The translations under genes and the position numbers were made by a program. 64,000 nucleotides of DNA from Bombardia bombarda (Eukaryota; Ascomycota; Sordariomycetes; Sordariales; Lasiosphaeriaceae), in contig JAULSR010000009.1 in NCBI GenBank assembly GCA_030512295.1, forward strand, positions 186,001 to 250,000. Direction: 5' to 3'. Below the pieces are notes generated by a model. That model had not been told where the DNA came from. It worked only from the letters and a program-made list of their open reading frames with translations, and searched no databases. Shown one piece after another: positions 23,464 to 35,468 of the stretch (the stretch's first letter is position 1; every line of letters starts with the position of its first letter).

Positions 23464-26400
23464 ACACCAACTGCAACAGCACCAGCACCAGAACTCCAAT
23501 GCGCCCCATCGCCAGCCATCCTTCATAGGCCTGCCGCCAATCCGTCGAGCCTCGACTTTTGGCGACTCGCTCCTATCAGGAGAGGGCTTTCCCGTCGAAG
23601 GCGGCAACGACAACAATCCCTCTCTTGCTGGCCAGTTTGCATCACCCCAAGGCGGCGGCGGCGCTGGTGCACACGGCCAATTCGTGTCTCCGCCGCCCGG
23701 ACAGGTCATTCAGAACGTCTACCGCCCCACCCAAGGCCCGATGCAGGGCCAGTCGTTCCAGCTCCAGGGCCATGCATTCCAGCAGTCATCATCACCCCCC
23801 ACGCAGCAACAACCCCGCGGAACCCAGTCCCAGTCCCAGGAACAATCAAGAGGCGGCTTCGGGGGTCTCTCGGTAATTCCCCACCACCGCCAACGATGAC
23901 GAACGGCGGGGGGCGGGATCGCCGCCAATGGGTCAGAGCGGCGGCGGAGGCGGCCCGCAGTTCATAAGTCGGTCCGCCATGGTGCCTCCGCCCCATATGG
24001 TCAATCACATCCAGCGCTGGAACCTGCAGGAGTCGCATCTGTCGGAGCCGCTGCAGCCGAGCAATAGGCACCGATCGTCGTCGAGCAACGCGTCGTCGCA
24101 GCAGCAGCAGCCGTTTTACGGCTATGATAAGGAGACGGACGTCGGCGGCGGCTCCTCGACAGGGGCTGCGGCGGGGGGCAGTGGTGGTGGTGGTGGTGGT
24201 GGTGGTGGTGGTGCGCCGCTCTCGCCTCGGAGGCAGCAGCAGCAAGATATCACCACGGCCGCTTTGCTGAACCAGAAAGAACAGCCGCCTATTCCTCCGT
24301 CGGGCCACTTCTCGCATGCTGATCGTCAGAATGCGGCGGCACGCGCTGCCCAAGCTGGCCAGAGCGGCGGTTACCCGTCTGCGCCGGTGCCGGTTCCTGG
24401 TGCAAGTCCGGGATTCGATGACGGGCGGGACTCTGTTGCCTTTTCCAACTTTCGCGATAGGATGGTGGGTGGTGGTAATGGTGATGAGCGAGGCGGTGAT
24501 CATCCCATGACTGGTCCTCCTAGATTCCAGGGCGCTACTGGGGATGGGGTTTCGGACGCGAGCGTCTTGACCGAGGACACGAATGGGCCGCAACAGCATC
24601 AGCAGCAGCAGCAGCAGCAGAACAAGAAGCGTGGTCCCTTGTTTGGTGGGTTGAGAAACTTGGGTCTGGGCTCGGATAACTCGGCGCCCCAGAGTAAGGA
24701 GAGCGTTATCGCCCATAGCCCCGGCACGCCGGTCAATGAGCGGATGCAGATGTCGGTGTCTCCGCAGTTTCAGTTCCCTCCGTTGCCGGCGGAGAAGAAG
24801 CGGACGGGTTTCTTTAATATCGGGGGCGGCGGTGGCGCAGGAGCACCAGGTGGTAATTCCCCTGGAGGAGTTGGTGGTGGTGGTGGTGGTGGCAGCCCTG
24901 CGCTGCAGCAGCAAGGGAGGTTTACCAAGCCCGAGACTGTCATCAGGGCATCGACTTCTACCCCTTCTACCATGTCACCGCCAATCAGATATGGCACTGG
25001 AGGCCCGGATATCCTTCCCGCCGGGAGCGTTGGTGGTCCTCCCAAGAAGAGGCTCTCGGCGCTCAAAGATGTGTTCTCAAGATCGGCCACCGGCGGCTTG
25101 GATACGTTACGGCCGCCTGGAACGGCCAGCTCGGCCGTGTCGTCGAGCACGTTGCAGGAAGGCCAGGCTCAGCAACAGCAACAGCAGAGCTCCCCCGGTC
25201 TTCATTCTGGAACAATGATCCCAACGCCGTCGCTGTCGAGCCTGAGGGGTAGGGATAGAAGCGGTAGCCACTCGGCAAGGCCTTCGATTTCAAGCCAGCC
25301 GGCGCAGCAGCTAGCGTCTATCTCGGAGTACGATAGGGGGAGGAAGCCGATGGGAGGTCTTTTTGGTATCTTCAAGAACAATCGGCCGGATGCGAAGCTG
25401 AGGGATCCTAGAGCTGGGCCGGTGCCGCCCGGGCAGGTGCAGATTGGTCTGGGGCAGATTGGTCTGGGCCAGCTTGTTCAGGGCCAGCTTGGACAAGGCC
25501 AGCTTGGACAAGGCCAGCTTGGACAAGGCCAGCTTGGACAAGGCCAGCTTGGACAAGGCCAGTTTGGGCAAGGACAGGGAGGACTAAACCAAGGGCAACC
25601 CCAAGGTCAGTCACCGAGAAGCCCTGAGCAGCAGCCTGAGCGAAGGCAGATACCGCTTCTTCCATCTGGTCAAGCTCAGTCTCAACCGCAGGAGCAGTAC
25701 ACCAGTGTTCAGGTATCTGTGCGCCCTGATGGAAGATTGGTATTGAACCCCGGCCATCTTCTCCAGCAACCCCCGCAGTCGCCACCCCAGTCACAGTACA
25801 CACAAGTTGGGGATAATAGACAGCAGCCCAACGTGCCGCAGAATCTACAGTCGAATGGGCAAGCCGGTGGTCAGCTCCCATTGCTACAGGCCGGCAGTCA
25901 TCTTCCATTACTGCCCGGCCAACGTTACCAAGCGCCAACACAGCAGCAGCAGCAGCCCCCTCCCAGGCCAGCTCGTGAACCGGAATCGATACTGGCCCTT
26001 GCTTCTAGTGCTCAACAGACAAGTCCTCAGTTATCGAATAATTCGGTCTCCCACGGCTACGGTTCGTCCCAGGCTGACTTGCCCTCTGCTCAAAGTCCCC
26101 AGCGTAGTGCGTTCTCGCCCACGGACCAGTCCCGACAACAAACTGCATCTCCAGTCAATCTAAGGCAGCCCATCCCGGTGCCCAAGCCAAGTCCTGCCCA
26201 AGTAGCTCAACACTCAGCTTCCAACTTTCAGACTCTGACTCCTCCGCCTCCTCCTCCTCAGGTAGTCACTCGGAAGCCGCTTCAATCGTCACCAAAGCCA
26301 CCTAGTGATCACTTGAAACCTCATGTTTATGTTCCCGATGTGACTCAGAGGGGGCAGAGATCGCCTTCGGTCTCATCGCAAACTCAGAGTTCATCTCCTG

Positions 26401-27115
26401 GTCTCCAGAGATCCCCTGTTCATCCAGGTGCTGGCCACACGAGGAAGATTTCTGGTCCGCCAAACCCGCTGCCACCTCCAGGCTCTCACTATACACAGAG
26501 CTCTCAGGTTCAGCAGTCACCTCCGAGATTGCCGGATCAGCAACAGACCTCCCCATCAGAGTCACCTGGGAAACAAATTCCTCAGCCGATTCCTGTCCCC
26601 ACCCCATCGCCTCAACCTTTTCAAGGCGGAAATGGAAGCTGGTTGCGCCCACCAAGTCAGCAGTCGACCCAATCATCAGTTCGACATTCTGATAGTCAGC
26701 CAGCAGAGCAAGCAAACCACAGTCAGGGCTATCCAAATCTGCAAGCTACTCGGGTTCTATCTCATGGCTCAGTGTCCACCACCACCACCAGCGGACTTCA
26801 GCCTCCTCAACTACTAGGACAACAGTTTGGCCCTCTACAGCACAGCCGGACAACGGGGGCTCCGTACAAGGAGAAGGAACAAAGCACAATTTCCAAGCTT
26901 TTCAAAGGCACCAAACTGCCTAGTTCAGGAGCACCGCCACATGAGAAAGAAAAGAGCTCCAAGTCGTCTTTCATGAGTGCTTTCAAGAGGGGACCAAAGC
27001 AAGGAGATACTCAGGGGGCCAGGGCCAGACAATGCAGGGACAGCCACCTCGAATGATGCAGCAGCAAGGTCCACCACCAGCTCAGCCTCTTCAACCTCAG
27101 ATGACGGGACAGTCA

Positions 27116-27152
<37 letters not shown>

Positions 27153-28711
27153 GCCCGTACTTGCAGTATCAGCACGAAAGGTATTCCCCATCCAATGCAT
27201 CGTCAAAGCCGAGCGAGAATCCAGCAGCCACGCAGGTAACCAGTCCTCCCACCCAATCCCCGGCTCAAGCTCAACAGCCGGCTCAGGTGCAGCAAAGGTC
27301 CACGGCACCGACACCACCATCTCAGCAACAGACATCGCTCCGGGGTCGTTCAACCGCAGAGCCACAATATGCCCAGGTTCCAATTCCTCGAGGCTATGGA
27401 CATGTCCATGGTGAGGGACATGTAGCTCCAGCTCGGCAACCATACTATGTTGGAGGTGGACCACCGCCCGGTCAGATGGCTCAACAAGCGATGCAGCAAC
27501 AGCAAGCTCAACGTCATGTTTCAGTTGCTGCTGTTGCGCCTCCTTCGGGCCAGCACATTGTGCAGCAACAGCGACCTGATGAGCCTGCAGCAGCCGAGAG
27601 AGGCTTGAGCTGGCTGCCAGTTGTCCTTCAGATGCCCCCGGGTGAAGCTCCCCCGAATCAACAACTGCCCCAAGCACCACAGGCACCACAGGCACCACAG
27701 GCACACACCCAGGTGCAGGATGAGGTCCCTCTGCGTAAAGCTAGCACAACACTCATGCCTCAGCAGACGGATCAGCTTGTTACAGGTCAACATTTGAGAG
27801 ATGCGCAACCTGTGCCTCAGGGCCCCTCTCAGGCGACGTCACCTCGGCGGATTGAGAACTCATCACCTCGAAGCTTGTCTCCTGCAGCCCAGGGAACACC
27901 ATCTGGCCTATCTCCAATCTCCTCGTCCCCGGGTCAAAATATGCCAGCAACCATATCACCTCCGAAGAGCCAGTTCCATCCTCGAGCTGAAATCACTCGG
28001 CTCATCAACTCATCAAAGCCACAGAGCAATGCTTCGCCACCACCCCAGCTTCGGCACCCAGCCTCGCCGCAGACGTACCCGCTGCCTGAATCGGCCTTCT
28101 CGCCCATCAATCCAGCTGCTGCTCATGCTCCAAACCCACCGCCTCCGCAGGAGACTTTCCCGGGCCAACAGGTCCAGGAGCAACAGGGCAATGCAGGTCT
28201 GCTGCCGCGGCGCCAGTCGAGCCAAGTGAGCGCAGTGAGCCAGATCTCGCTGCAACCTGGCAACTCGCCGCATAATATGATCTCGCCCGTCTCGCATACT
28301 GCCAGCTTCCCAGGACATTCTCCCAAGACGACTTCAAGTGCGCAGATCACGCCTACGCAGTCGCGAACGGTCAGTCCCGAGCCGTTGATCCAGACAGCTG
28401 CTGCTGTTCCGATCAATAATGCACGCAGAGGCGACTGGAGGGCCGTCAGCCCTGAACCGCCAGCTGCTCAGCAGCAGCAACCGCCTCCCCCTCAGACACC
28501 AGTCCACGCCCATCCAGGAAGCCCACAGCAGCAGCAGCATGATGTCGAGGAGGATAACATTTACGATGCAACACCGCGGCAATCGGTCATGTCGCAGCAG
28601 CAACATCGCCAGAGCGCGATAAATCATGGCCTCGCCTCGCCTGTTGTTGCTGCAGAGTCCAAGTCTGCTGGTCCTGCTTCTCATGGAGTGGCGGTGCAGC
28701 CCAGGATTGAT

Positions 28712-28753
<42 letters not shown>

Positions 28754-29887
28754 TTGGAGCAACAGCAGCAAATAGAGCGACAGCGACAGCAACACCTACA
28801 GCTACAGCAACAGCGATTGGAGCAACAACGACTGCAACAGCTGGAGGAGCAGCAACAGCGGCAGCAAGAATTGGAGCAACAGCGACAGCAGCAGTTGGAG
28901 CAGCAGAAACAGGCACAGCAACATCTACAGCTACAACAGCAGCGATTAGAGCAACAGCGACTGCAGCAGTTGGAGGAGCAGCAACGGCGGCGGCAGCAGT
29001 TGGAGAAGCGGCAGCAAGCACAGTTGCAGCTACAGCGGGAGCAGGAGCGGCAGCAACAATTGGGCCAACAAAGGCAGCAAGAGCAACACCAACAGCCACG
29101 CCATATCTTTATGGAAGCTTCTCCGCTTATTGTTCAGCAGCAGCAGCGCCATCACATTGAGAGGAAGCCCTCGCCAACTATCGCGCAAGAGCAACAGCCA
29201 AGCCAGCATATTGTCATGGATGCTTCGCCAATCATTGGTCAACAGTATCAGCAGCGTCAACAAATTGTCAGGGAAGGTTCTCCGACTATTGGCCAGTACC
29301 AACAGCCGCGCCAGCAAATTGCGAGGAAGCCTTCTCCGACTATTGCGCAACAGCAGCAACAGCAGCAGCCTCACCACAATATAATAGAAGCTTCTCCGGT
29401 CCTTGTCCAACAGAAACAGCCAGAGCATCAACAGCAACCCGTCCAGCAACAACCCACACCGCCGCCTTCCCAGACAACAACAGCTCCTGCTCAGCATCAT
29501 GAGGAGGAGGAGGACGACGATGACGACGAGGAAGATGAAGAGGAACTTATCCACCATAGAAGCACAAACGGGACCGGCAATGAAAATGGTAACAATAGCA
29601 GCAACGGGAATGAGAATGGAAACGGAAACGGAAACGGAAACGGGACCACATTGGCTGCACCAACCTCACCGCCCAAGGCGAGCTCGGCCGACATATTTGA
29701 AGAGCACAAGCGCAAGATGCTTCTGCGCGAGCAGGAGGAGAAGATACCGGTCTTTCCCGACGAGCCCGACTTGGACCTGGCGGCGGCGAGGAGGAAGGAG
29801 CAGGAGGAGGCGCCGCATATGAGCGCCACGAGCTACCCGGGGCAGGAGTGGAATCCGTATGGGGATGGGTATGAGGATTGGGAGTGA
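22344..29887 (+). CDS. Giant Gln/Pro-rich low-complexity protein, apparently frameshifted in the assembly
   Basis: Three long same-strand frames follow each other: 22475-23872, 23937-27018 and 27020-29887. They read as one protein of about 2450 aa. The frame changes are explained by one missing base in each of several G/C runs: C5 at 22512-22516, C4 at 23879-23882 plus G6 at 23908-23913, and G5 at 27014-27018. A 64-bp intron at 23873-23936 (donor GTAATT) is an alternative for the second change. The chain is mostly disordered: poly-Gln, poly-Gly, a Gly-Gln-Leu-Gly-Gln array from a 15-bp tandem repeat (25440-25580), and a long Gln/Leu/Glu coiled region (28720-29100). Short basic-aromatic islands recur ([42 protein letters not shown]). 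The acidic C-terminus ends [13 protein letters not shown]. The true N-terminus is unresolved. I recognise no named family. Confidence 0.6.
25440..25580 (+). repeat. 15-bp coding tandem repeat (CAAGGCCAGCTTGGA)n
   Basis: About eight to nine copies, several identical, encode Gly-Gln-Leu-Gly-Gln repeats within the giant low-complexity protein. The near-perfect copies suggest recent expansion or homogenisation. Confidence 0.9.
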
Positions 29888-31243
29888 GAAGAGGGTTAAT
29901 GGCGAAGGAAATACATGCGAAAAGATGGATTGGAGATGGTGGGAAATTGGGTGTTCTTTCTGTCTTGCTCACCTTTCTGTTTGGTGAACGGTACTGACCA
30001 TGGTGTTTACATTTTTCTTTGTCTCGATCTATAATTCTTTTTGTTTGTTTCTCGTTGTGTCTTTTTTTTTCAATTCTCTTCCCAGCGTTCTTTGATGTTT
30101 GTTGGATATTTTGACATTCAGCGAGCCCAGCGAACGAGCCACTCACAGCATATCGTCCTGTATTTTGCTGTGCGGCTTCTAATTTTCGATACCTATTTTA
30201 TTTCTGCACATCTCAAAGGCACCTTTTTTTTGGTTTGTTTGTTCTTGCTCCGTTGGCTGTTCTTTTGTTCTGCCTGCACATACATACTATCCTCCCGACT
30301 GCACGTACGCCTGATGTACATGCAATATCCTACATGATACCACATCATGATACCCCTGGGTGGTGGATAAGGTGAAAAGGATGGATTTGGCTTGTCGGGT
30401 TCTGTTTCCGGAATGTTTAATCTGTTGTTTGGTACACGTGTACTTTGGTGGGATAAGTCAAGGGAAAATGATGATTTCCTTTGGTATTTTTAATCAGTAC
30501 ATAAAGACTATTTCGAGAGAAACGTGGAATAAGTAGATTAGTATTATGTGCCAATGTGACCATGGACCAACAACCCAGCCACGAAAAGGGGGTTGGCAGC
30601 ATGCTTACGGAGCTGCAAAATACTGGCCAATACGGGTGGCCAGGTTAGTAGGTTTCTAGTCTTTTTAGACATAAGTCATCTCATGTTTGTATGTTTATGT
30701 GCGAGTAGGGGGAGTATTACCGGTGGGCATAATATACGGAATAGGGGCATCAAAAAAAAAAAAGGGGGACAATGGACATGGTATCTGAGGATATCGTAGT
30801 ATATATAACCTGAAAGTGGCACGACAAAATACTATCTACCTATCGTTTACGTTATGAATGATAGCAAGCATCAATACGCAGTAGTTAAGCAGCCGACAAG
30901 TAATTTGCAATTAACACTTTCGACACCCTCCTCGCCACACTTGAATGGTGCCCGGTTCATCTGGCTGGCACAGCACCAAACACATTTGCCCCTTTTGGTT
31001 TCCCCCATACATATTCTTTCCCGTCTCCCACCTCGACCGGCCTTTGACATCCGTTTGTAGGCTGTACAGTCGCAATTATCACCCGTCATCCATCAATCTA
31101 TGCCTATATCCATATCTATATCAAAAAATCTCATTGGAACAAAACAAACAGCCGCTCGAAAGTATATGAAGTTTAAAAAAAGCACTGCAGAAAGAGGTGA
31201 CCATAAAGAGAGACAAGCAAGTAACAATAGAAATAGATGGCCC
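29888..31243. other. Convergent intergenic region, no gene recognised
   Basis: About 1.35 kb between the 3' ends of the giant gene and the small Met-rich gene. It is rich in T and CT tracts (30010-30080, 30220-30260), consistent with 3' UTR and termination sequence. No supported ORF. Confidence 0.5.
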
Positions 31244-31880
31244 TCACCAATTAAGCAAAAGATCCTCCCACTGCCTCGCCGCCGCCCCCTTCTTCCCCCT
31301 CCGGCCCCGGTGCGCCTGCCGCAGGTGTCTGTACAGCGAGTCTATGTTGTTGTTGGAATGTTCTGTTGGGATGGTTGTATATGTTGATGCAGCTGCTAGT
31401 GCTAATGCCAGGGTGGTAAGAGACAGCTTGTCGGAGAATGGTAGGAGATGGAGTTGGTCTTGGTGCTCGAGAGGATATTGGCGTTGCTGTTCGTCCTGCT
31501 CTCGTTCCTCCTGTGTAGCTAGGGCCTCTGCCTGTGTCCATGGGTCATCGTCGACTACATAGTGTGTAGATGGTTGTTGGACTGTGCTGGACTGGTGGAA
31601 TCGAAGTCCCCGGCCATTTTGTTAGCTTAGATCTTTGAAGAAAGCTCGTTATAAGGTTCCTAGTTACCATGACATTGGAGTTGGTGTTGTATGGCAGCAC
31701 TGTCATCTCAGGGCGGAAAGGGGAGTGGTCTCTGTAAAGCTCATCTAGTAACTGTAGTGAATAGGTGAAACTATCGTCGTATTGTCCTGGGTATGCCATG
31801 TTTGCCATGCCTTCCATGTTTGGCATGTCTCCCATGCCTGTCATGTCTCCCATGCCTGCCTTGTTTACTGGGTTTTCCAT
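31244..31880 (-). CDS. Small hypothetical protein with Met-rich N-terminus
   Basis: Exons 31880-31668 and 31591-31244 are joined by a 76-bp intron (donor GTAACT, branch-like GCTAAC, acceptor CCACCAG), giving 186 aa. The splice is in phase and links TNSNVM to SSTVQQPSTHYVVDDDPW. Residues 1-30 carry repeated Gly-Met-Gly-Asp-Met style units. A charged linker (EALATQEEREQDEQQ), a hydrophobic stretch (LSLTTLALALAAAS) that could be a single membrane span, and a basic end (RHLRQAHRGRRGKK, then QWEDLLLNW) follow. The family is not recognised. Splice signals and a consistent polypeptide after joining support a real gene, but no homology was testable. The frame extends upstream without a stop, so an earlier start is possible. 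Confidence 0.55.
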
Positions 31881-33148
31881 CGTAAATGCCCTACGAATCA
31901 GACTTCGGCAGAACTTGAGGCAGAATGAAAAGGAAGTTGAGGTGGAAATAGAATCAGATGGGAAGGGCTCCAAGTGATGAGAAGTTGATATGAGAACAAT
32001 AAACCAGATAAGGGTGCTATATGGTGCTGAAAGCTCGACACAGGCGGCGCCTGGCGGTGAGCATTTCCACCGAGGTGCCTTCTCATATAGCCGCCCCAAT
32101 ACAAATACGTTTTTTATTTATTTTGATCCTAGACAGCAGAAGGCAGCAGCAGCAGCTGTCAATGCATTGTCTCAAAGCCGCTTTCTGGACTGCCTACCCT
32201 CTTGCCCAGTGTATGGATATCGCCCGATATCTTCTTCTAGTCTCTTTCGCGGGTGGGCGTAGGCTAAAAAGCAAGTATCATGCAGCTTAATCAGTGGGCT
32301 TGACGACTTCTCCTTGCACTAACTATCTCATGCTTAGTACAGCCCTCATGCACTCGAACTTGGTTAGAGTGTTGCGTGGTCAAATGAGGTGGCAGTGACT
32401 GAGACTTGCACAACGACAAATCGTATTCAATAAATCATCGTTAATGACAATGTGTGGTCGGATCAGAGATAAGTGCCATTGCCAAAGAGCCAGGCAACAA
32501 TCTCTCACCCATGAGAAGCAATGTCAAACATGGCGCTGTGCTGTTCATGAAGATCTTTGATCAACATAGACCGTCTGCATTTGTATATGCTGGCCCTTAA
32601 TTCCTACTGGGCGGCAGAGCAGCGGCGAAGTAAGGCGTTTTGAGGCACACCTTTTGGATATGTATCATATATGGTAATGTTGATAAACGGTAACAAATTG
32701 TTTGGGGGTTTGAATAGTAAGTTGCCAGTCCATGTGACCAGTTCTGGACGGTACCGATACTGATAGACACAAATGGTGTACTTGCCTCGGTGATCCGAGG
32801 GGTCAAGTATCATATGGAAACTCATACATGGAAACCCACACTCAATGAAACTCACACTTATGGACTCACTCATGGAAACTCACACTCATGGAAACTCACA
32901 CTCAAGGAAAGCCATACCCACTCAAAGAAAGTCATGCTGAATAAAATCTAACCCAGCTTATTCTCCTAATGTACAGAAATACAAAGATTGATCACATGCG
33001 TAGCACAGGTAATGGTGCCAAAGGCCGCTTTGCCCATCCCCCTGACTGATGTCGGTACTGGTGAGGTCGGGAGACTGAAACCGGATGGCTTTCGAATTCC
33101 CCAACGTTACCGGCGATTGAAGCTGCCAGCAACGGCATGATCAAACCA
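31881..33148. other. Gene-free stretch with a minisatellite
   Basis: About 1.27 kb without a supported ORF. It contains (GCA)n around 32140-32160 and the ATGGAAACTCACACTC-type tandem repeat described separately. Confidence 0.5.
32815..32925. repeat. ~16-bp degenerate tandem repeat (CATGGAAACTCACACT)n
   Basis: Six to seven diverged copies lie between the small Met-rich gene and the frameshifted gene at 33149. The two central copies (about 32874-32905) are identical. Confidence 0.8.
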
Positions 33149-34420
33149 CTAGGCATTGCTATCGAGGACGAAGTTGCCGTTGCTAGTGAAGTTGAAGTCG
33201 CTAGCGAAGACGAGGTCGCCACCGTTTATTTCGAAGTGACCCATACCCAGCTGGCTGGCATCGCCCGTAGCCGCCGCCGCCGCCGCCGCCGCCGCCGCTA
33301 GTTGGCCGAGATTGAGAATGGGGAGCAGCGCGGGTTTCTCGCGCCTCGAGTACCTGTGGCGATACACCAAGACACCCTCAACCGTTTTGTAGACCGCCTG
33401 CCACTTATTGATACCGGTCATCTGCATCTCCGGCACGACTTCGTGGCTCTGATGGGGCGACATGGCCAACATGCAAAGCCACCATAGCGCCAGGTCCGTC
33501 GTGAGCTGGTTCTCGCCATGCCTGGACCACGGAACCGGCATGGTGGCCACGTTCCAGTCCCTAGAACCCTGAGCAACCGCGCTAAAACAGCACACCACAA
33601 GGTCCTCTTCCGTCAGGAGATATCCGTACCGAGTGTGGACACTCTCACAGGTGTTTCCCAGCTCCCTTAGCGGCCATAAATTTTTGTCAGTTGCGGTTTG
33701 TGGATTTTGGGCCACCGTCCTCCCTTGGAAACCTGGAGCATGGTATCCCGAGACCGACCACTAGATTTTTCACGGGATAATCATCGAATTCGATGATGTG
33801 GTCAATCTTCATTCTGTCTTGGACGCCGCGAATTCTGGCTTTCTCTGAATTGTTTGGGGCCGTAGCTGTGTATTGTAGTAAAATGCCATTGCGGATGTTG
33901 AGGTGCTCTTTGGCAAAGTTGAGAGTTGGGCGAATAATCTTGTCGTTCCAACTGATTAGATTGAGGATATCGTCGGGCTTAGTGATCCTAAGTTTCTCCT
34001 CATCGAGCATCTGGTCAGGGTTTGGAACCGCTAAGTCTTCAGGGATATTGAGGTCAAGAATATGGCCGTAGCTTTCGTTGAGAGTGTCCAAATTGAAGTG
34101 CTCCCAAACCGTGATGGTTTCGCTTGTCACCTCTGGGTAATTGCCCTTGGTAGGACTCCCTGGTTGGAATTGTGCTTCGTGGGAGCGGCTCCGCCTGGCA
34201 GAGAGCCCGGCGTAAAGTGGTAGTGGTGTTCGGGCCAGAAGCCATGTTTATTGGTGTTAATGATGGTAGGGAGCCGATTGGGCTTTCGTTTCAGGTGGAT
34301 GTGGTGTGTTACGGCGTTGAGCCGTGCGTCGACCAGTCGGGGTGGCCTAGTTTTAACGACGATTTGGGGGCTTGTGTGTGTGACCAGCGCGCCAGTCTTT
34401 GTGGCCGTTATGTTGTACAT
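33149..34420 (-). pseudogene. Frameshifted hypothetical protein gene (fungal family, unknown function)
   Basis: Three overlapping minus-strand frames appear to be one broken gene. Frame A (34420 to about 34140) contains THHIHLKRKPNRLPTIIN and HHYHFTPGSLPGG. Frame B (about 34145-33710) contains VTSETITVWEHFNLDTLN, DILNLISWNDKIIRP and IIEFDDYPVKNLVVGLG. Frame C (about 33708-33149) contains WPLRELGNTCESVHTRYGY, VVCCFSAVAQGSRDW and TDLALWWLCMLAMS. Neither junction (about 34140 and about 33708) offers a usable intron, and the second needs one base fewer, not one more. The order of segments resembles an uncharacterised fungal family with a compact globular domain. A CGCCGC trinucleotide run near 33265-33300 encodes poly-Ala near the C-terminus. 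It is either a true pseudogene or a gene with local sequence errors. Confidence 0.5.
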
Positions 34421-35468
34421 GTTGGCTGTGGAATCTTCTACCTCTTGCCTTTCTTGTTTGTTTGTTTGTCTGTAGCAGCTTGCTGTACCTGAAGCTTCTA
34501 CATCATGTATCTAGATCTCTGTTAGTCTGTTTACACCCACTCAAATCCCACTCAAACCGGGCCAACGCACCTAAACTACTGCATACAACCGCCACAATCT
34601 ACCACGTACAACCACCACAATCTACCACAATCTACCACAATCTACCACAATCTACCACAATCTACCACAATCTACCACAGTCTACCACAGTCTACCACAT
34701 ACAAACCTATCAATTGTAGTCATACTATAGTCATACAAACCCAGCATATTGTAGCCCAAATTGCCTACAACCCGGCCCTGAAAAAGTGGATTTTTTGGTT
34801 GGTTGGTTCCAGAGGCGGGTTTTTCCGTTGGATCCTCAGACCAGTTGTCGCGTTTTGGTAGGGGGGTGCGGGTCGTCGGGTAGGGGCGGGCGCAGGGATC
34901 AACTAGTCTGAGCACCTGAGACCGGCTGTCGGGGGTGTGGGTCGTTAGTTGTGGGGGGAGGCGTGGATGTGGGGAGGGTACATAATTAACTGTCTATCTC
35001 GCACGGTGCGGAGCTTACCGCGTTCCTATTCTCCGCCACGAAGTCCAGTGCCTTAGGGCATTGAAACAAGAAACCACGTTTTGCCAATCTCAAGATCGCG
35101 AAACCTCTTGAGTCGTGCTGCTTAATCGCCATCCCCTTCTCCAGCGCCGTACCACTGATCGCCAACGACTACCCGAACTTATCAACCTTTAATTTCGACA
35201 AACCTCGTTTGCATCACCACAGACACGATTGCGCTCGCTCCTGGCCGGCCCCTCCATATTACGCGGCGCTTACCCCCTGTTGCTTCCTCCCGGTTCAACT
35301 CGCGCTCTTGCGCTCTTTGGCCCTTCGACGACGACGACGGCATCTCCGACCACCATCGACCGACCTATCCAATTGATTTCGGGCGACTGACTGGCCGCTA
35401 CTTGCGCCCACTGTCGCGCGCGATACCAACCTCTGCCCGAGAACAGCATACCACAGGCGCCACCAAAC
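34421..35468. promoter_or_regulatory. Region upstream of SED5
   Basis: About 1 kb upstream of the SED5 start, divergent from the broken gene. It contains the 10-bp tandem array at 34615-34699 and a GGGTGGGG-rich stretch (34855-34980). No supported ORF. Confidence 0.45.
34615..34699. repeat. 10-bp tandem repeat (AATCTACCAC)n
   Basis: About eight copies head to tail without spacers; the last two carry an A-to-G change (CAGTCTACCA). Unique spacers are absent, so this is a simple minisatellite and not a CRISPR array. Confidence 0.93.

Noticed and set aside
23706..24914. 402-codon Arg-rich minus-strand ORF
   Set aside because: Antisense shadow of the giant low-complexity gene; composition follows the Gln/Gly codons of the plus strand.
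28587..29099. Ala/Val-rich minus-strand ORF of 170 codons
   Set aside because: Antisense shadow of the poly-Gln coding region on the plus strand.
34615..34699. Possible CRISPR-like array
   Set aside because: Direct 10-bp units with no spacers, in a eukaryotic genome.
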